From assembly GCF_002723455.1 (NCBI RefSeq), contig NZ_PDUS01000019.1:34092-70269 (forward strand): DNA of 36,178 nt, in the 5' to 3' direction. A model generated the notes under the pieces. That model worked only from the letters and a program-made list of their open reading frames with translations, was not told where the DNA came from and searched no databases. Shown here in pieces: positions 1 to 9,295 of this stretch; positions within the stretch are counted from its first letter, which is position 1; each line of letters begins with the position of its first letter. A program made the position numbers and the translations under genes. The stretch is from Pseudoalteromonas sp. 3D05. GTDB taxonomy: Bacteria > Pseudomonadota > Gammaproteobacteria > Enterobacterales > Alteromonadaceae.

Positions 1-19
1 TATCAGCTATCAGCTATCA
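1..19. repeat. Left heptamer tandem repeat (TATCAGC)n
   Basis: TATCAGC occurs twice in full and once in part (TATCA). It begins at the first base of the window, so the array may continue to the left. It overlaps the last codons and stop of the four-helix-bundle gene. Read on the minus strand the unit is GCTGATA, closely related to the GCTGACG unit of the array at 425-445, which lies in inverted orientation on the other side of the gene. Confidence 0.8.
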
Positions 20-357
20 AATTTTATTTTTGCCTTGAGGGCTGTCAACATTTTTGATAATTCAATGGTTTCATTTATCCACTGAGCGCCTATATTAATA
101 TCTATGTAACTAATGTCCATCCCAATATAAATCTGTGTTCTTGCTTCTGCTAGTGAAGATCTAGAAATATCTAAAAATCTAAGCCGTTCTTTGTTACTCT
201 CACGAGTCATTCCTTCAGCTATATTGCTAGGTACCGACAAGCTTGAACGAGTTAATTGATTTCTAAAACCGTAATCTGTTAAGTTAACGGTTAATTTATA
301 AATATCAGCACTTAGCCTTGCTGATCGCTTCCATACTTCTAAGTTTTCAAAGTTCAT
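10..357 (-). CDS. Four-helix bundle protein, S23 / 23S rRNA intervening-sequence family
   Basis: A 115-residue protein whose start (MNFENLEVWKRSARLSADIY) and internal TRSSLSVPSNIAEG segment are typical of the small four-helix-bundle family first described from proteins encoded in 23S rRNA intervening sequences (TIGR02436/PF05635). Biochemical function is unknown for most members. The frame is open upstream to 405, but ATG at 357 matches the family start and has GGAAAG just ahead. The last codons (Phe-Asp-Ser-stop) are made of the flanking heptamer repeat. No rRNA surrounds it, so this is a free-standing copy. Related four-helix proteins (Avd) serve diversity-generating retroelements, but no reverse transcriptase is visible. 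Family assignment is good; any function is unassigned. Confidence 0.85.
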   Translation of the reverse strand: MNFENLEVWKRSARLSADIYKLTVNLTDYGFRNQLTRSSLSVPSNIAEGMTRESNKERLRFLDISRSSLAEARTQIYIGMDISYIDINIGAQWINETIELSKMLTALKAKIKFDS

Positions 358-386
358 TATACTTTCCGCTTTACAAACAAGTAAAA

Positions 387-415
387 AATATAGGAACAAA
401 AACAATTAAGAGCAA
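387..415 (-). promoter_or_regulatory. Candidate sigma-70 promoter of the four-helix-bundle gene
   Basis: On the minus strand TTGCTC (410-415) and TATATT (387-392) are separated by 17 bp and lie about 30 bp before the ATG at 357. The promoter lies inside the heptamer-bounded unit, so the unit would carry its own transcription start. Confidence 0.5.
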
Positions 416-424
416 ATTATGAAC

Positions 425-445
425 CTGACGGCTGACGGCTGACGG
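425..445. repeat. Right heptamer tandem repeat (CTGACGG)3
   Basis: Three perfect copies of CTGACGG (425-431, 432-438, 439-445). In the GCTGACG register it is a variant of the left array read on the opposite strand (GCTGATA). The two arrays therefore form imperfect inverted termini around the four-helix-bundle gene and its promoter. Confidence 0.85.
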
Positions 446-518
446 AAAAACCATACTTATAAAATCCTTCCCAAACAAACGTGTATAAAAAACACTCAGA
501 ACTATTTGAGGTTTGGTG

Positions 519-546
519 TTTACTTTGTGTCAAAAGTCGCTAGAAT
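519..546 (+). promoter_or_regulatory. Candidate suhB promoter
   Basis: TTTACT (519-524), a 16 bp spacer and TAGAAT (541-546) form a plausible sigma-70 promoter about 50 bp before the suhB ATG. It lies outside the heptamer unit to its left. Confidence 0.45.
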
Positions 547-596
547 ACGCCAGCTTAAAATATATAAACGTTCTTTTACAACCCAAAGGTAAAACC

Positions 597-1400
597 ATGC
601 ATCCAATGTTAAACATTGCGGTTCGCGCTGCGCGTAACGCAGGCAAACTTTTACTTCGCGCAAGTGAAGATTTATCAAAAGTTGAAGTGCAACAAAAAGG
701 CACTAACGACTTAGTTACAAATATTGATAAAGAAGCTGAAGCCGTAATCCGTGACACTATTTTACAGTCTTACCCAACTCACTCTATCGTGGGTGAAGAA
801 TTAGGTGAGCACAAAGGCAAGGATGCAGATTACCAATGGATTGTAGATCCTATTGATGGCACAACAAACTTCATCAAAGGGCTTCCTCATTTTGCGATCT
901 CTATCGCGCTAAAAGTTAAAGGTCGTTTAGACCAAGCTGTAATTTACGACCCTATCCGTGGCGAGCTTTTCACCGCTTCACGTGGTCAAGGCGCACAGCT
1001 TAACAGCAAACGTCTTCGCGTTAGCAAAACAACTGTTCTTGCAGGTACCGTTCTTGCTACAGGTTTCCCGTATAAAAACAAACACCACATGGATGCATAC
1101 ACTGAAGCATTTAAAGCATTGTTTGTTCACACTGCAGATATTCGTCGTGCGGGTTGTACTGCGTTAGATATGGCATATGTTGCGGCTGGTCGCGTTGATG
1201 GTTTCTTTGAGATTGGCTTAAAACCTTGGCACAGCGCTGCAGGTGAACTTATGGTTAAAGAAGCTGGCGGTATGGTTGTAGATTTCGCTGGCGGTAATAA
1301 CTATAACCAAAGCGGTAACCTTATTTGTGGTGCACCAAAACTGACACAAGCGATTATTCGTGAGATTCGTCCAGTTTTAACTGAATCATTACTACGCTAA
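597..1400 (+). CDS. suhB: SuhB, inositol-1-monophosphatase family / Nus-associated factor
   Basis: 267 residues, the same length as E. coli SuhB and similar from end to end. ATG at 597 gives the SuhB start MHPMLNIAVRAAR and follows AAAGGT; the longer open frame back to 513 is unlikely. The family hydrolyses inositol monophosphates with Mg2+, and in E. coli SuhB also joins the Nus complex in rRNA antitermination. Metal-site residues are visible: Glu67 (GEELGE), Asp84 and Asp87 (DPIDGTTNF). The last motif, normally WDxAAG, reads Trp-His-Ser-Ala-Ala-Gly, so the expected metal ligand Asp212 is His212. This may weaken phosphatase activity while leaving the transcription role. Monocistronic, with its own promoter and terminator. 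Confidence 0.95.
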   Translation: MHPMLNIAVRAARNAGKLLLRASEDLSKVEVQQKGTNDLVTNIDKEAEAVIRDTILQSYPTHSIVGEELGEHKGKDADYQWIVDPIDGTTNFIKGLPHFAISIALKVKGRLDQAVIYDPIRGELFTASRGQGAQLNSKRLRVSKTTVLAGTVLATGFPYKNKHHMDAYTEAFKALFVHTADIRRAGCTALDMAYVAAGRVDGFFEIGLKPWHSAAGELMVKEAGGMVVDFAGGNNYNQSGNLICGAPKLTQAIIREIRPVLTESLLR

Positions 1401-1415
1401 GATTCAGCACTAAAT

Positions 1416-1441
1416 AAAAAAGGAGCTTAGGCTCCTTTTTT
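1416..1441. terminator. Bidirectional intrinsic terminator after suhB
   Basis: GGAGC TTAG GCTCC flanked by A6 on the left and T6 on the right gives an 11 bp stem that can terminate on either strand. It serves suhB, and its right end overlaps the stop codon of the convergent gene (1440-1442). Confidence 0.85.
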
Positions 1442-2252
1442 ATTGCGTAAAATGAGGATTAACTAACTTAATCTCTATCGCTTTTGCTTCATTAAAGGGT
1501 AGTGCGTTTAAGTCATCACGAAAGTATTTATTAAATAGTGCTAAAAACTCCCCCGTCTTCTGCATTTTCGTTAACCCTTGCTCTATTGCTTGAGCCAGTT
1601 CAGGTTTATCTTTAGATACAAAATAATAAAAAGCCGCAGGATAGTGAAGATATATATTTGGCACTATTGCCAATTCACTATTACTTACTTCAGTAAGCTC
1701 CGAGCCCACTTCAATAAACGATCGGGGAAAGTAATCAATACGCCCAGTGGCAGTTAAACCAAACATAGCTTCATAATTAGCTAATGGCCTAACGTTTAAT
1801 CCGTTATGCGACAACACTTTTGTATCTGGCCAATCATGCCCTTGCACTGCTGTTAAAGGCTTAAGCTGCTCAAGTGTTGTAATATTTTTAAACTGGGGCA
1901 ACAATGCGCGTTGAGTAACTAAGGCGCGCTTGCCTATATAGCCTCGATACAATGGGATTTTAATGGCGATTGCTAGCGTTTCTCGTTCTGGACTTGTCAT
2001 GCTCCAGTATAAATCGACATCATTATTTTGCAGAGTGATTAGTGTTCGTTGTTGGTGAGGGTGAACAATAATATGATTCAATGAAGCTGAATAGTTTGCG
2101 GCTTCAAGCGCTTTGACCAGCAGTGTACTTAAATATTCGTCGCGCTTGTATTGAGCACGGGGTTCTTGCGCGACGTTAATAGTCTGAGCGGATAATGTTG
2201 AACAATAAAAAATAAAGCTATTTATGAGTAAATAAAAAAATGATTGTGTCAT
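1440..2252 (-). CDS. Periplasmic solute-binding protein, family 3-like, solitary
   Basis: 270 residues with an N-terminal signal peptide (hydrophobic to about residue 20, likely cleavage after Ser-Ala at 22). The mature part has the look of bacterial extracellular solute-binding family 3: an early VAQEPRAQYKRDEYLSTLLV segment, a central hinge-like region, and a C-terminal half ending in a 'KMQKTGEFLALFNKYF' helix typical of polar amino-acid binding proteins. No permease or ATPase gene is adjacent, so it may be an orphan binding protein, a sensor partner, or part of a dispersed transporter. The next gene upstream on the same strand encodes an EAL-GGDEF protein, which could suggest ligand sensing, but that is speculation. 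The ATG has only a weak ribosome-binding sequence. Ligand unknown. Confidence 0.75.
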   Translation of the reverse strand: MTQSFFYLLINSFIFYCSTLSAQTINVAQEPRAQYKRDEYLSTLLVKALEAANYSASLNHIIVHPHQQRTLITLQNNDVDLYWSMTSPERETLAIAIKIPLYRGYIGKRALVTQRALLPQFKNITTLEQLKPLTAVQGHDWPDTKVLSHNGLNVRPLANYEAMFGLTATGRIDYFPRSFIEVGSELTEVSNSELAIVPNIYLHYPAAFYYFVSKDKPELAQAIEQGLTKMQKTGEFLALFNKYFRDDLNALPFNEAKAIEIKLVNPHFTQ

Positions 2253-2318
2253 TGTTATTATTTTCTGTGGGTTTTCTTTAACCTACACGCAGTTGAATAA
2301 ATACTCAAGCGTTCTATT

Positions 2319-4106
2319 TTATAGTACTTTTTTATCGGGTGTTAATCTTACCATTGCAGGAGCTGGGCTGCGCCGTTTACATACAAATAAGTGACTTTCG
2401 CGATAACGCTTAGCCTCTTTTTTAGCGTCAGTAGCAAGAGCCGCAACCTGGTGACTGTTATTACACAACGCTAAATCAGGTTCTACAAGGCCGATAGATA
2501 ATGTCAGTAACGGTACAAATTTTTTCTCGCCTTCACGGTTACAGGCCCAGTACCCTCCACTGGCAATATGTTCTGGCGTAAAAAATGCTCTAGATTCAAG
2601 CTCAAATTGCTTGATGATATAATTACAAATCATAACAGCGTCATCACTGTCAAACACTACCATAAAGTCATCTCCACCGATGTGACCTACAAAGCTAGGT
2701 ATGTTTACACACGCTTGAACCGTGACATTCGCTAATAACTTAATGACGCTATCACCACTGGCATAACCATAGAGATCGTTAAACTGTTTAAAGTGGTTTA
2801 AATCTATATAAGCAAGTGAAAAGCTATTTTTAGTGCGTAAACGGTGCTCTATTGCTTCATTAATGGCAACATTACCTGGCAACATGGTGAGAGGGTTTGC
2901 GTGTTGCGCGTGTCGTATTTTTTCTTCTGTAATATGTTTTAAAATGTCGCGTAACGGTGCTAAACCTAAGTATTGCTCAGCGCGCGTAATGATTATGTGG
3001 CGACGAATATCAAAATCATGCTCAGTAATTTGCTGGCTAACTGTATCTAACAATTGATTTTCATCAACGATGAGTGGCTGCTTATGCATTAACGCTGTAA
3101 CAGGTTGTTTGCCGTATAATGCATGGCCATAGGGTGCAGCAAAGACTTCGGTAAGTTGGTCTTTATGTAATAAGCCTACAGGCTGTTGTTGCTCGTTTAA
3201 AACGGCGATACTGATTATTGCTTTGTCTTGTTCAAATATTTTATGGGCATCTTTACAACGTGTTTCACTCAAAATTGCTGCTTGTTCAACGGCCAACCAA
3301 CCTATAGCCATTGATTGTTCAAGTTGGTTGCTTGAAGGTGAAAAGTTAAGCTGCTCCAACTGTGGGCTTTTAAATTCAGTGCTTGGCTTTGTGTTTGGTC
3401 GTTCGAGCAAAAAACCTTGAGCATTGACTATGCCTAGGCTTTCTAATAAATACAGTTCTTCTATTCGCTCTATGCCCTCAGCAATGACCTCTGTATTAGT
3501 TACATTGGCAAGTTCGATAATCGATTTTAAAAACTCTTTCTTTACGACACTTTGATCGCAATGATCTATAAAGTAGCGGTCTATTTTTACAAAGTCTGGG
3601 CACAGCTCTGACCATTGTTTTAAACCAGAGTAACCAGCACCAAGGTCGTCAATAGCAATTGAAAAGCCTAATTTACGGTAATGCGCAATGGTTTTAAGCA
3701 ATAAAAAGCCATCATCCACTTTTTCTTGCTCAGTTACCTCAATCACCACGCGACTTGCAGCAAGTCCAAATTTTTCAATCAGGTGAAGCGTTTCACCTTT
3801 TGGATGACAGGGATCAAGCAGCGTTTTGGGGCTTACATTCAAAAACAGTTTGCCCTTTAAGCCTAGTTTTACAAAACTTTCTATGGCTGTTGAGCGGCAC
3901 AGTAATTCCAACTCAGATATTTTATCGTAATTAACAGCGGCACTAAACAGTTCGCTTGGCATCTCAAGTAAGCTGCCTGTGGGACCGCGACTCAATGCTT
4001 CATAGCCTAATATCTGTTTGTCAGAAATATCGAAAATAGGTTGAAACAAAGTTGTTATATCACTGTTATGCAATATATTTTCTAAAGAACGCTGCTGCTC
4101 ACTCAC
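2319..4106 (-). CDS. c-di-GMP protein: EAL - CBS pair - GGDEF (GGDDF)
   Basis: 595 residues, starting at GTG (4104-4106); the next in-frame ATG would cut into the EAL domain. The EAL phosphodiesterase domain (about 12-250) has its signature at 36-38 and keeps the catalytic set: NVSP, VIEVTE, IDDLGAGYSG, VKID, AEGIE and QGF. A CBS-domain pair follows (about 270-395), usually a nucleotide-binding regulatory module. The C-terminal diguanylate cyclase-like domain (about 425-580) carries GGDDF (477-481) instead of GGDEF or GGEEF. The protein probably degrades c-di-GMP, with the GGDDF domain a weak cyclase, a GTP sensor or a fold-only partner. No signal peptide or membrane segment is seen, so it is cytosolic. 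Confidence 0.9.
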   Translation of the reverse strand: MSEQQRSLENILHNSDITTLFQPIFDISDKQILGYEALSRGPTGSLLEMPSELFSAAVNYDKISELELLCRSTAIESFVKLGLKGKLFLNVSPKTLLDPCHPKGETLHLIEKFGLAASRVVIEVTEQEKVDDGFLLLKTIAHYRKLGFSIAIDDLGAGYSGLKQWSELCPDFVKIDRYFIDHCDQSVVKKEFLKSIIELANVTNTEVIAEGIERIEELYLLESLGIVNAQGFLLERPNTKPSTEFKSPQLEQLNFSPSSNQLEQSMAIGWLAVEQAAILSETRCKDAHKIFEQDKAIISIAVLNEQQQPVGLLHKDQLTEVFAAPYGHALYGKQPVTALMHKQPLIVDENQLLDTVSQQITEHDFDIRRHIIITRAEQYLGLAPLRDILKHITEEKIRHAQHANPLTMLPGNVAINEAIEHRLRTKNSFSLAYIDLNHFKQFNDLYGYASGDSVIKLLANVTVQACVNIPSFVGHIGGDDFMVVFDSDDAVMICNYIIKQFELESRAFFTPEHIASGGYWACNREGEKKFVPLLTLSIGLVEPDLALCNNSHQVAALATDAKKEAKRYRESHLFVCKRRSPAPAMVRLTPDKKVL

Positions 4107-4148
4107 CTATCACCAAGCCAATACTAATTATTAGAGGCACATAAAGTA

Positions 4149-4176
4149 GCAATAATGTATGACAATTTTATGTCAA
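4149..4176 (-). promoter_or_regulatory. Candidate promoter with inverted repeat ahead of the EAL-CBS-GGDEF gene
   Basis: On the minus strand a consensus -35 TTGACA (4171-4176) is followed after 16 bp by TATTGC (4149-4154), a weak -10. The inverted repeat TGACA-N6-TGTCA (4160-4175) overlaps the -35 and could be an operator. The evidence is positional only. Confidence 0.4.
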
Positions 4177-4178
4177 CT

Positions 4179-4709
4179 TTACTGCTTTTGGTTAAGGCTC
4201 TTTTTAACCTGATCATAATGCGCTAAAGCTGAGATTATCTCATGTTCAGGTACCAGCGATATCTGCTCATTTTTATCTGCTTTAATACTAAGCACTTGAA
4301 TAGTCACAGCGTGAACTAATACTGCTTTTGCATGGTAGCAGATAGGTTCATTAAATTTGGGGAGTGTTAAATTAGACAGCTGCTTACGTGTTATTTTTTC
4401 AAGTGCGGGAGAAGTTAACTCTGCCAATGCAACATTTAGCGCGGTTAAGTAATTTGTGCACTGAGGATACTGCTGCATAAACTGATCTATTAGCGCATTT
4501 GAAACTTTAACAAGCGCAGCAGATTCACTTGTTAAACTAACAAGGCTTTGACCCATATTAATCGCATTAAGAAGCTGTGAAGCTTGGGCAAGAAAAGCCT
4601 CTGAAGGAGTTAGCTTGTTAGCTTCAGTTTTTACTTGTGGCTCTGATTGGGGCTTATCACAAGCCGTTAATATAAAAACCGAGCAGACGAATACGAACAA
4701 CTTAAACAT
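4179..4709 (-). CDS. Small lipoprotein, function unknown
   Basis: 176 residues. The N-terminus (MFKLFVFVCSVFILTAC) is a lipoprotein signal with the lipobox Leu-Thr-Ala-Cys, giving an acylated Cys17. Asp18 at position +2 would, by the E. coli Lol rule, favour retention in the inner membrane. The rest is polar and mostly helical with two further cysteines (CTNYL and ICYHAK) that could form a disulfide. I do not recognise a family. It lies just downstream of the secF terminator on the same strand and just upstream of the EAL-CBS-GGDEF gene, so it is probably transcribed separately from the sec operon. Confidence 0.7.
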   Translation of the reverse strand: MFKLFVFVCSVFILTACDKPQSEPQVKTEANKLTPSEAFLAQASQLLNAINMGQSLVSLTSESAALVKVSNALIDQFMQQYPQCTNYLTALNVALAELTSPALEKITRKQLSNLTLPKFNEPICYHAKAVLVHAVTIQVLSIKADKNEQISLVPEHEIISALAHYDQVKKSLNQKQ

Positions 4710-4735
4710 AAATCTACATAACCCGTAATAACAAT

Positions 4736-4761
4736 AAAAGCCGCTTAAGTAAGCGGCTTTT
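4736..4761 (-). terminator. Intrinsic terminator of the tgt-yajC-secD-secF operon
   Basis: The palindrome AAAAGCCGCTTA / TAAGCGGCTTTT (4736-4747 with 4750-4761) lies 20 bp after the secF stop. On the minus strand it is followed by a T-rich run, fitting rho-independent termination before the lipoprotein gene. Confidence 0.85.
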
Positions 4762-4781
4762 ATATAAGTGCAAATCTAAAC

Positions 4782-5729
4782 CTATGGCATTGGGTCTAGG
4801 TCCGCCCCTTCTTTTTCAATCACTTCTGGAATCAAATCTTCTTTGCTTACACCCATTGCAATTGCAACAGCGCTGGCAACATAAACAGAAGAATAAGTAC
4901 CAATAAACACACCAAACAATAATGCCGTGGCAAAGCCATGAATTGTTTGACCACCCCACACGAACAATGAAATCAATACCAGGATTGTGGTAATTGATGT
5001 CACTAAAGTACGGTTAAGTGTTTGTGTAAGAGAGATATCAATGATTTCAATTGTGTCGTCGATACGGACTTTACGAAAGTTCTCACGAATACGGTCAGAT
5101 ACAACAATAGTATCGTTAAGTGAGTAACCTATTACTGCTAGTATCGCGGCAAGGATGGTTAAATCAAACTCCAACCCAAGCACTGAGAATAAGCCTAGCG
5201 TAATAATCACGTCGTGCATAAGTGCAGCTACTGCCCCTAATGCAAAACGCCATTCAAAGCGAAACGCAACATAGATCAAGATACAAATAAGCGCAGTTAA
5301 CATGGCCAGACCACCCTGCTCTTTTAAATCTTCACCGACACTTGGGCCAACAAACTCGATACGGCGCATTTCAACGCTATCATCGGCCGTTTTTAACGCG
5401 GCAATTACTTGGTTACCAATAACCTCAGCTTTTACGTCGTCACCACGAGGGGCTAAACGTACTAAGATTTCTTGGCTGGAGCCAAACAATTGTACCGATG
5501 CATCAGCAAAGCCATTTTCGGCCAATACTGAACGTACATTTTTTAAATCCGCAGGCTGAGAAAAGCCAACCTCTACCGCTGTACCACCAGTAAAATCAAG
5601 GCCAAAGTTTAAACCTTTGACAAAGATGGATGCAAGTGAAGCCAAAATAAGCAGCGTTGAGATACCCATTGCAACTTTGCGTAACGACATGAACTTTAAT
5701 GTTCTACCGCCTAGTTTTAAAATTTGCAT
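4782..5729 (-). CDS. secF: SecF, protein-export membrane protein
   Basis: 315 residues, normal length. SecF pairs with SecD and YajC at SecYEG and uses the proton motive force to help preprotein export from the periplasmic side. The first membrane segment (about 18-38) is followed by the SecF motif DFTGGT (45-50), a periplasmic P1-like domain, and a C-terminal group of membrane segments (about 135-300) with GYSLNDTIVVSDRIREN, the conserved SecF helix signature. ATG at 5729 follows AGGAG. It starts 9 bp after the secD stop and is the last gene of the operon. Nothing unusual seen. Confidence 0.97.
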   Translation of the reverse strand: MQILKLGGRTLKFMSLRKVAMGISTLLILASLASIFVKGLNFGLDFTGGTAVEVGFSQPADLKNVRSVLAENGFADASVQLFGSSQEILVRLAPRGDDVKAEVIGNQVIAALKTADDSVEMRRIEFVGPSVGEDLKEQGGLAMLTALICILIYVAFRFEWRFALGAVAALMHDVIITLGLFSVLGLEFDLTILAAILAVIGYSLNDTIVVSDRIRENFRKVRIDDTIEIIDISLTQTLNRTLVTSITTILVLISLFVWGGQTIHGFATALLFGVFIGTYSSVYVASAVAIAMGVSKEDLIPEVIEKEGADLDPMP

Positions 5730-5738
5730 TATCGCTCC

Positions 5739-7598
5739 TTAAATTGACAGCTTATCGACACGTTTACCACCGATAAATAAGTTGATGACGGCACGTGTAC
5801 CAACAATCGCTGTAAACATTGAAGTCAAAATACCAATCGCTAATGTTACGGCAAAGCCTGCAATTGGACCGGTACCCACAGCAAATAAGATTATCGCTGC
5901 AATCAAGGTCGTGATATTTGCATCAAAGATTGTACTAAATGCACTGTCATAACCATGGTGAACAGCTTGTTGAGGGCTGCGGCCATCAGCCAGTTCTTCA
6001 CGAATACGCTCGAATATAAGTACATTAGCATCTACGGCCATACCAACTGTTAGTACAATGCCTGCAATACCTGGCAGAGTTAACGTTGCGCCAGGGATCA
6101 ATGACATAACACCAATGATCAATACAAGATTTGCCGCTAGTGCAATATTCGCAACTAAACCAAAGCCTTTGTAATAGATCAGCATAAATACAAGAACAAA
6201 CAAGAAGCCTAGTGCAACGGCAGTCATACCCGCTTCAATATTTTCCTGACCTAAGCTTGGTCCTACTGTGCGTTCTTCAACGATTTGAATCGGTGCTACA
6301 AGTGCACCAGCACGAAGTAGTAAGCTTAAGTTATGCGCTTCAGCAGGGTTATCAATACCAGTAATACGGAATGAACGGTCAAGGCGAGCCTGAATCGTCG
6401 CCACGTTAATCACTTCTTCAACCTTAATTGGTGGAAGTGCTTTACCGTTGGCATCTTGTTTACCTGATGGCTTATATTCAATAAATACCGTTGCCATACG
6501 CTTACCAATTGCACGCTTGGTAAACGCATTCATTTTAGCGCCACCTTTGCTATCAAGGGTAATACTTACTTGCGGTCGTTGGTATTCATCAGCACCTGAT
6601 TGCGCACCTGTAATGTGGCTACCTTCAAGAATGATGCGCTTTTTAAGCACCACAGGGTAACCATCACGGCTCATTATCATTTCTGTGCCTGGCGGAATAC
6701 GCCCTTGCGCTGCCGCTGATACGTCTGCGTTCTCGTCTACTTCACGAAACTCCAGCGTTGCTGTTGCACCAAGAATTTCTTTCGCACGCGCGGTATCTTG
6801 AACACCAGGTAACTGTACGATAATACGCTCAGCACCTTGGCGTTGAACATTCGGCTCTGCAACACCTATTTGGTTGATACGGTTACGAATAATAGTTTCG
6901 TTTTGCTTGATAGCATAATCACGAATTTCTTTTAGCTTTAAATCACTCAGGTTGGCATAAAACGCGTTATCGTTTGAGCTATCATTGATGAAGGTATGAA
7001 GTGGATAACGAGTTTGTAAGAAGCGCTCAGCTGCATCTTTATCTTCTTCGCTACGCATTTCTACGCGCATACGTTCACTGTTTGCTACTCGACGGATGGA
7101 GCGATAACGAAGCTTTTCACCACGTAGGTCACTCTTATAGTCTTGCTCCATTTGTTCCAGCGCGTTATCAACCGCTGTCACCATGTCGATTTCCATCGTA
7201 AAGTGAACACCGCCACTTAAATCCAAGCCCAACTTCATTGGGTTACCACCAAGGGTTTTTAACCAATGAGGTTGCGCCGGGGCCATATTAATGGCTGAAA
7301 TGTAATCTTCGCTTAGTGAGTTACGCAGTATATCCTGCGCTTTTAATTGTTCTTCTACGTTTTTGAAGCGAACTAAAATTTGTCCATTTTCAAGTTTTGT
7401 AGATTTCACCGTTACATTATTTTCTTTGAGGATGCCATTTACTGTATCTAATGTACTGAGTTCAACATCTGCACCTTTTGCGCCAGAAACCTGTATCGCC
7501 GGGTCGCGGCCATACAGGTTTGGTGAAGCATATAAAAGGCCCATTGCTAACACAGCGATAACAAGTAAATACTTCCATAATGGAAACTTGTTTAACAC
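5739..7598 (-). CDS. secD: SecD, protein-export membrane protein
   Basis: 619 residues, close to E. coli SecD (615). It forms the SecDF-YajC complex that assists translocation using the proton gradient. An N-terminal membrane helix (about 9-26) precedes the motif [10 protein letters not shown] (124-133), a large periplasmic region including the P1 head, and five C-terminal membrane segments from about 450 with [17 protein letters not shown], a SecD signature containing the conserved Asp. The start is GTG at 7598, with AAGGA at normal spacing; no good ATG lies upstream. It follows yajC by 22 bp. Confidence 0.97.
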   Translation of the reverse strand: MLNKFPLWKYLLVIAVLAMGLLYASPNLYGRDPAIQVSGAKGADVELSTLDTVNGILKENNVTVKSTKLENGQILVRFKNVEEQLKAQDILRNSLSEDYISAINMAPAQPHWLKTLGGNPMKLGLDLSGGVHFTMEIDMVTAVDNALEQMEQDYKSDLRGEKLRYRSIRRVANSERMRVEMRSEEDKDAAERFLQTRYPLHTFINDSSNDNAFYANLSDLKLKEIRDYAIKQNETIIRNRINQIGVAEPNVQRQGAERIIVQLPGVQDTARAKEILGATATLEFREVDENADVSAAAQGRIPPGTEMIMSRDGYPVVLKKRIILEGSHITGAQSGADEYQRPQVSITLDSKGGAKMNAFTKRAIGKRMATVFIEYKPSGKQDANGKALPPIKVEEVINVATIQARLDRSFRITGIDNPAEAHNLSLLLRAGALVAPIQIVEERTVGPSLGQENIEAGMTAVALGFLFVLVFMLIYYKGFGLVANIALAANLVLIIGVMSLIPGATLTLPGIAGIVLTVGMAVDANVLIFERIREELADGRSPQQAVHHGYDSAFSTIFDANITTLIAAIILFAVGTGPIAGFAVTLAIGILTSMFTAIVGTRAVINLFIGGKRVDKLSI

Positions 7599-7620
7599 GA
7601 GTCTGTCCTTATTATTATAT

Positions 7621-7959
7621 TTATAGCGACTTCATTGTGCCTTTAGGCAGTACTGCAGAAACTGCTGATTTTTGCACAGTCACTTCAGCTTGATCGTTTA
7701 ATGAAATAACGATGAAATCTTTATCTTCTGCGATTTTAGCAATTTTACCCACTAAACCACCTTGGGTAAGTACTTCGTCACCCTTTGCCATCGCATTCAT
7801 TAAGCTTTTATGTTCTTTAACGCGCTTTGCTTGTGGACGGTAAATCAAAAAGTAAAACACTAAACCAAAAATAGCTAACATGATCAGCATTTCATAACCA
7901 CCGCCTGCTGGCGCTGCACCTGCCGCACTTGCGTGGGCGTTTGAAATAAATAAACTCAT
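7621..7959 (-). CDS. yajC: YajC, Sec translocon accessory subunit
   Basis: 112 residues with one membrane helix (about 23-41, ending in the family's [12 protein letters not shown]) and a cytosolic tail with [15 protein letters not shown], both typical of YajC. It associates with SecD and SecF. ATG at 7959 follows AGAGGAAG. It lies between tgt and secD, the usual gammaproteobacterial order. Confidence 0.97.
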   Translation of the reverse strand: MSLFISNAHASAAGAAPAGGGYEMLIMLAIFGLVFYFLIYRPQAKRVKEHKSLMNAMAKGDEVLTQGGLVGKIAKIAEDKDFIVISLNDQAEVTVQKSAVSAVLPKGTMKSL

Positions 7960-7995
7960 AACACTTCCTCTTTAATTTTTATAAAATTTGATTTC

Positions 7996-9201
<1,206 letters not shown>

Positions 9202-9251
9202 CTATTAATTGGGCTAAAAGTGAGAATTAAAAGAGCGATTACTCAAATCAA

Positions 9252-9276
9252 AAAGCCCAACACGCGGCTGGGCTTT
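9252..9276 (-). terminator. Intrinsic terminator between queA and tgt
   Basis: AAAGCCCA / TGGGCTTT (9252-9259 with 9269-9276) makes an 8 bp stem with a 9-base loop, followed on the minus strand by TTGATTT. It lies 20 bp after the queA stop. tgt must therefore have a promoter in 9124-9250 or rely on readthrough; I could not fix a convincing -10/-35 pair there. Confidence 0.7.
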
Positions 9277-9295
9277 AAACACATTTAATTAACCC

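Noticed and set aside
10..357. A true 23S rRNA intervening sequence
   Set aside because: No rRNA sequence flanks the gene; suhB follows directly.
1..445. CRISPR array, from short repeats at both ends
   Set aside because: The repeat unit is 7 bp and directly tandem with no spacers.
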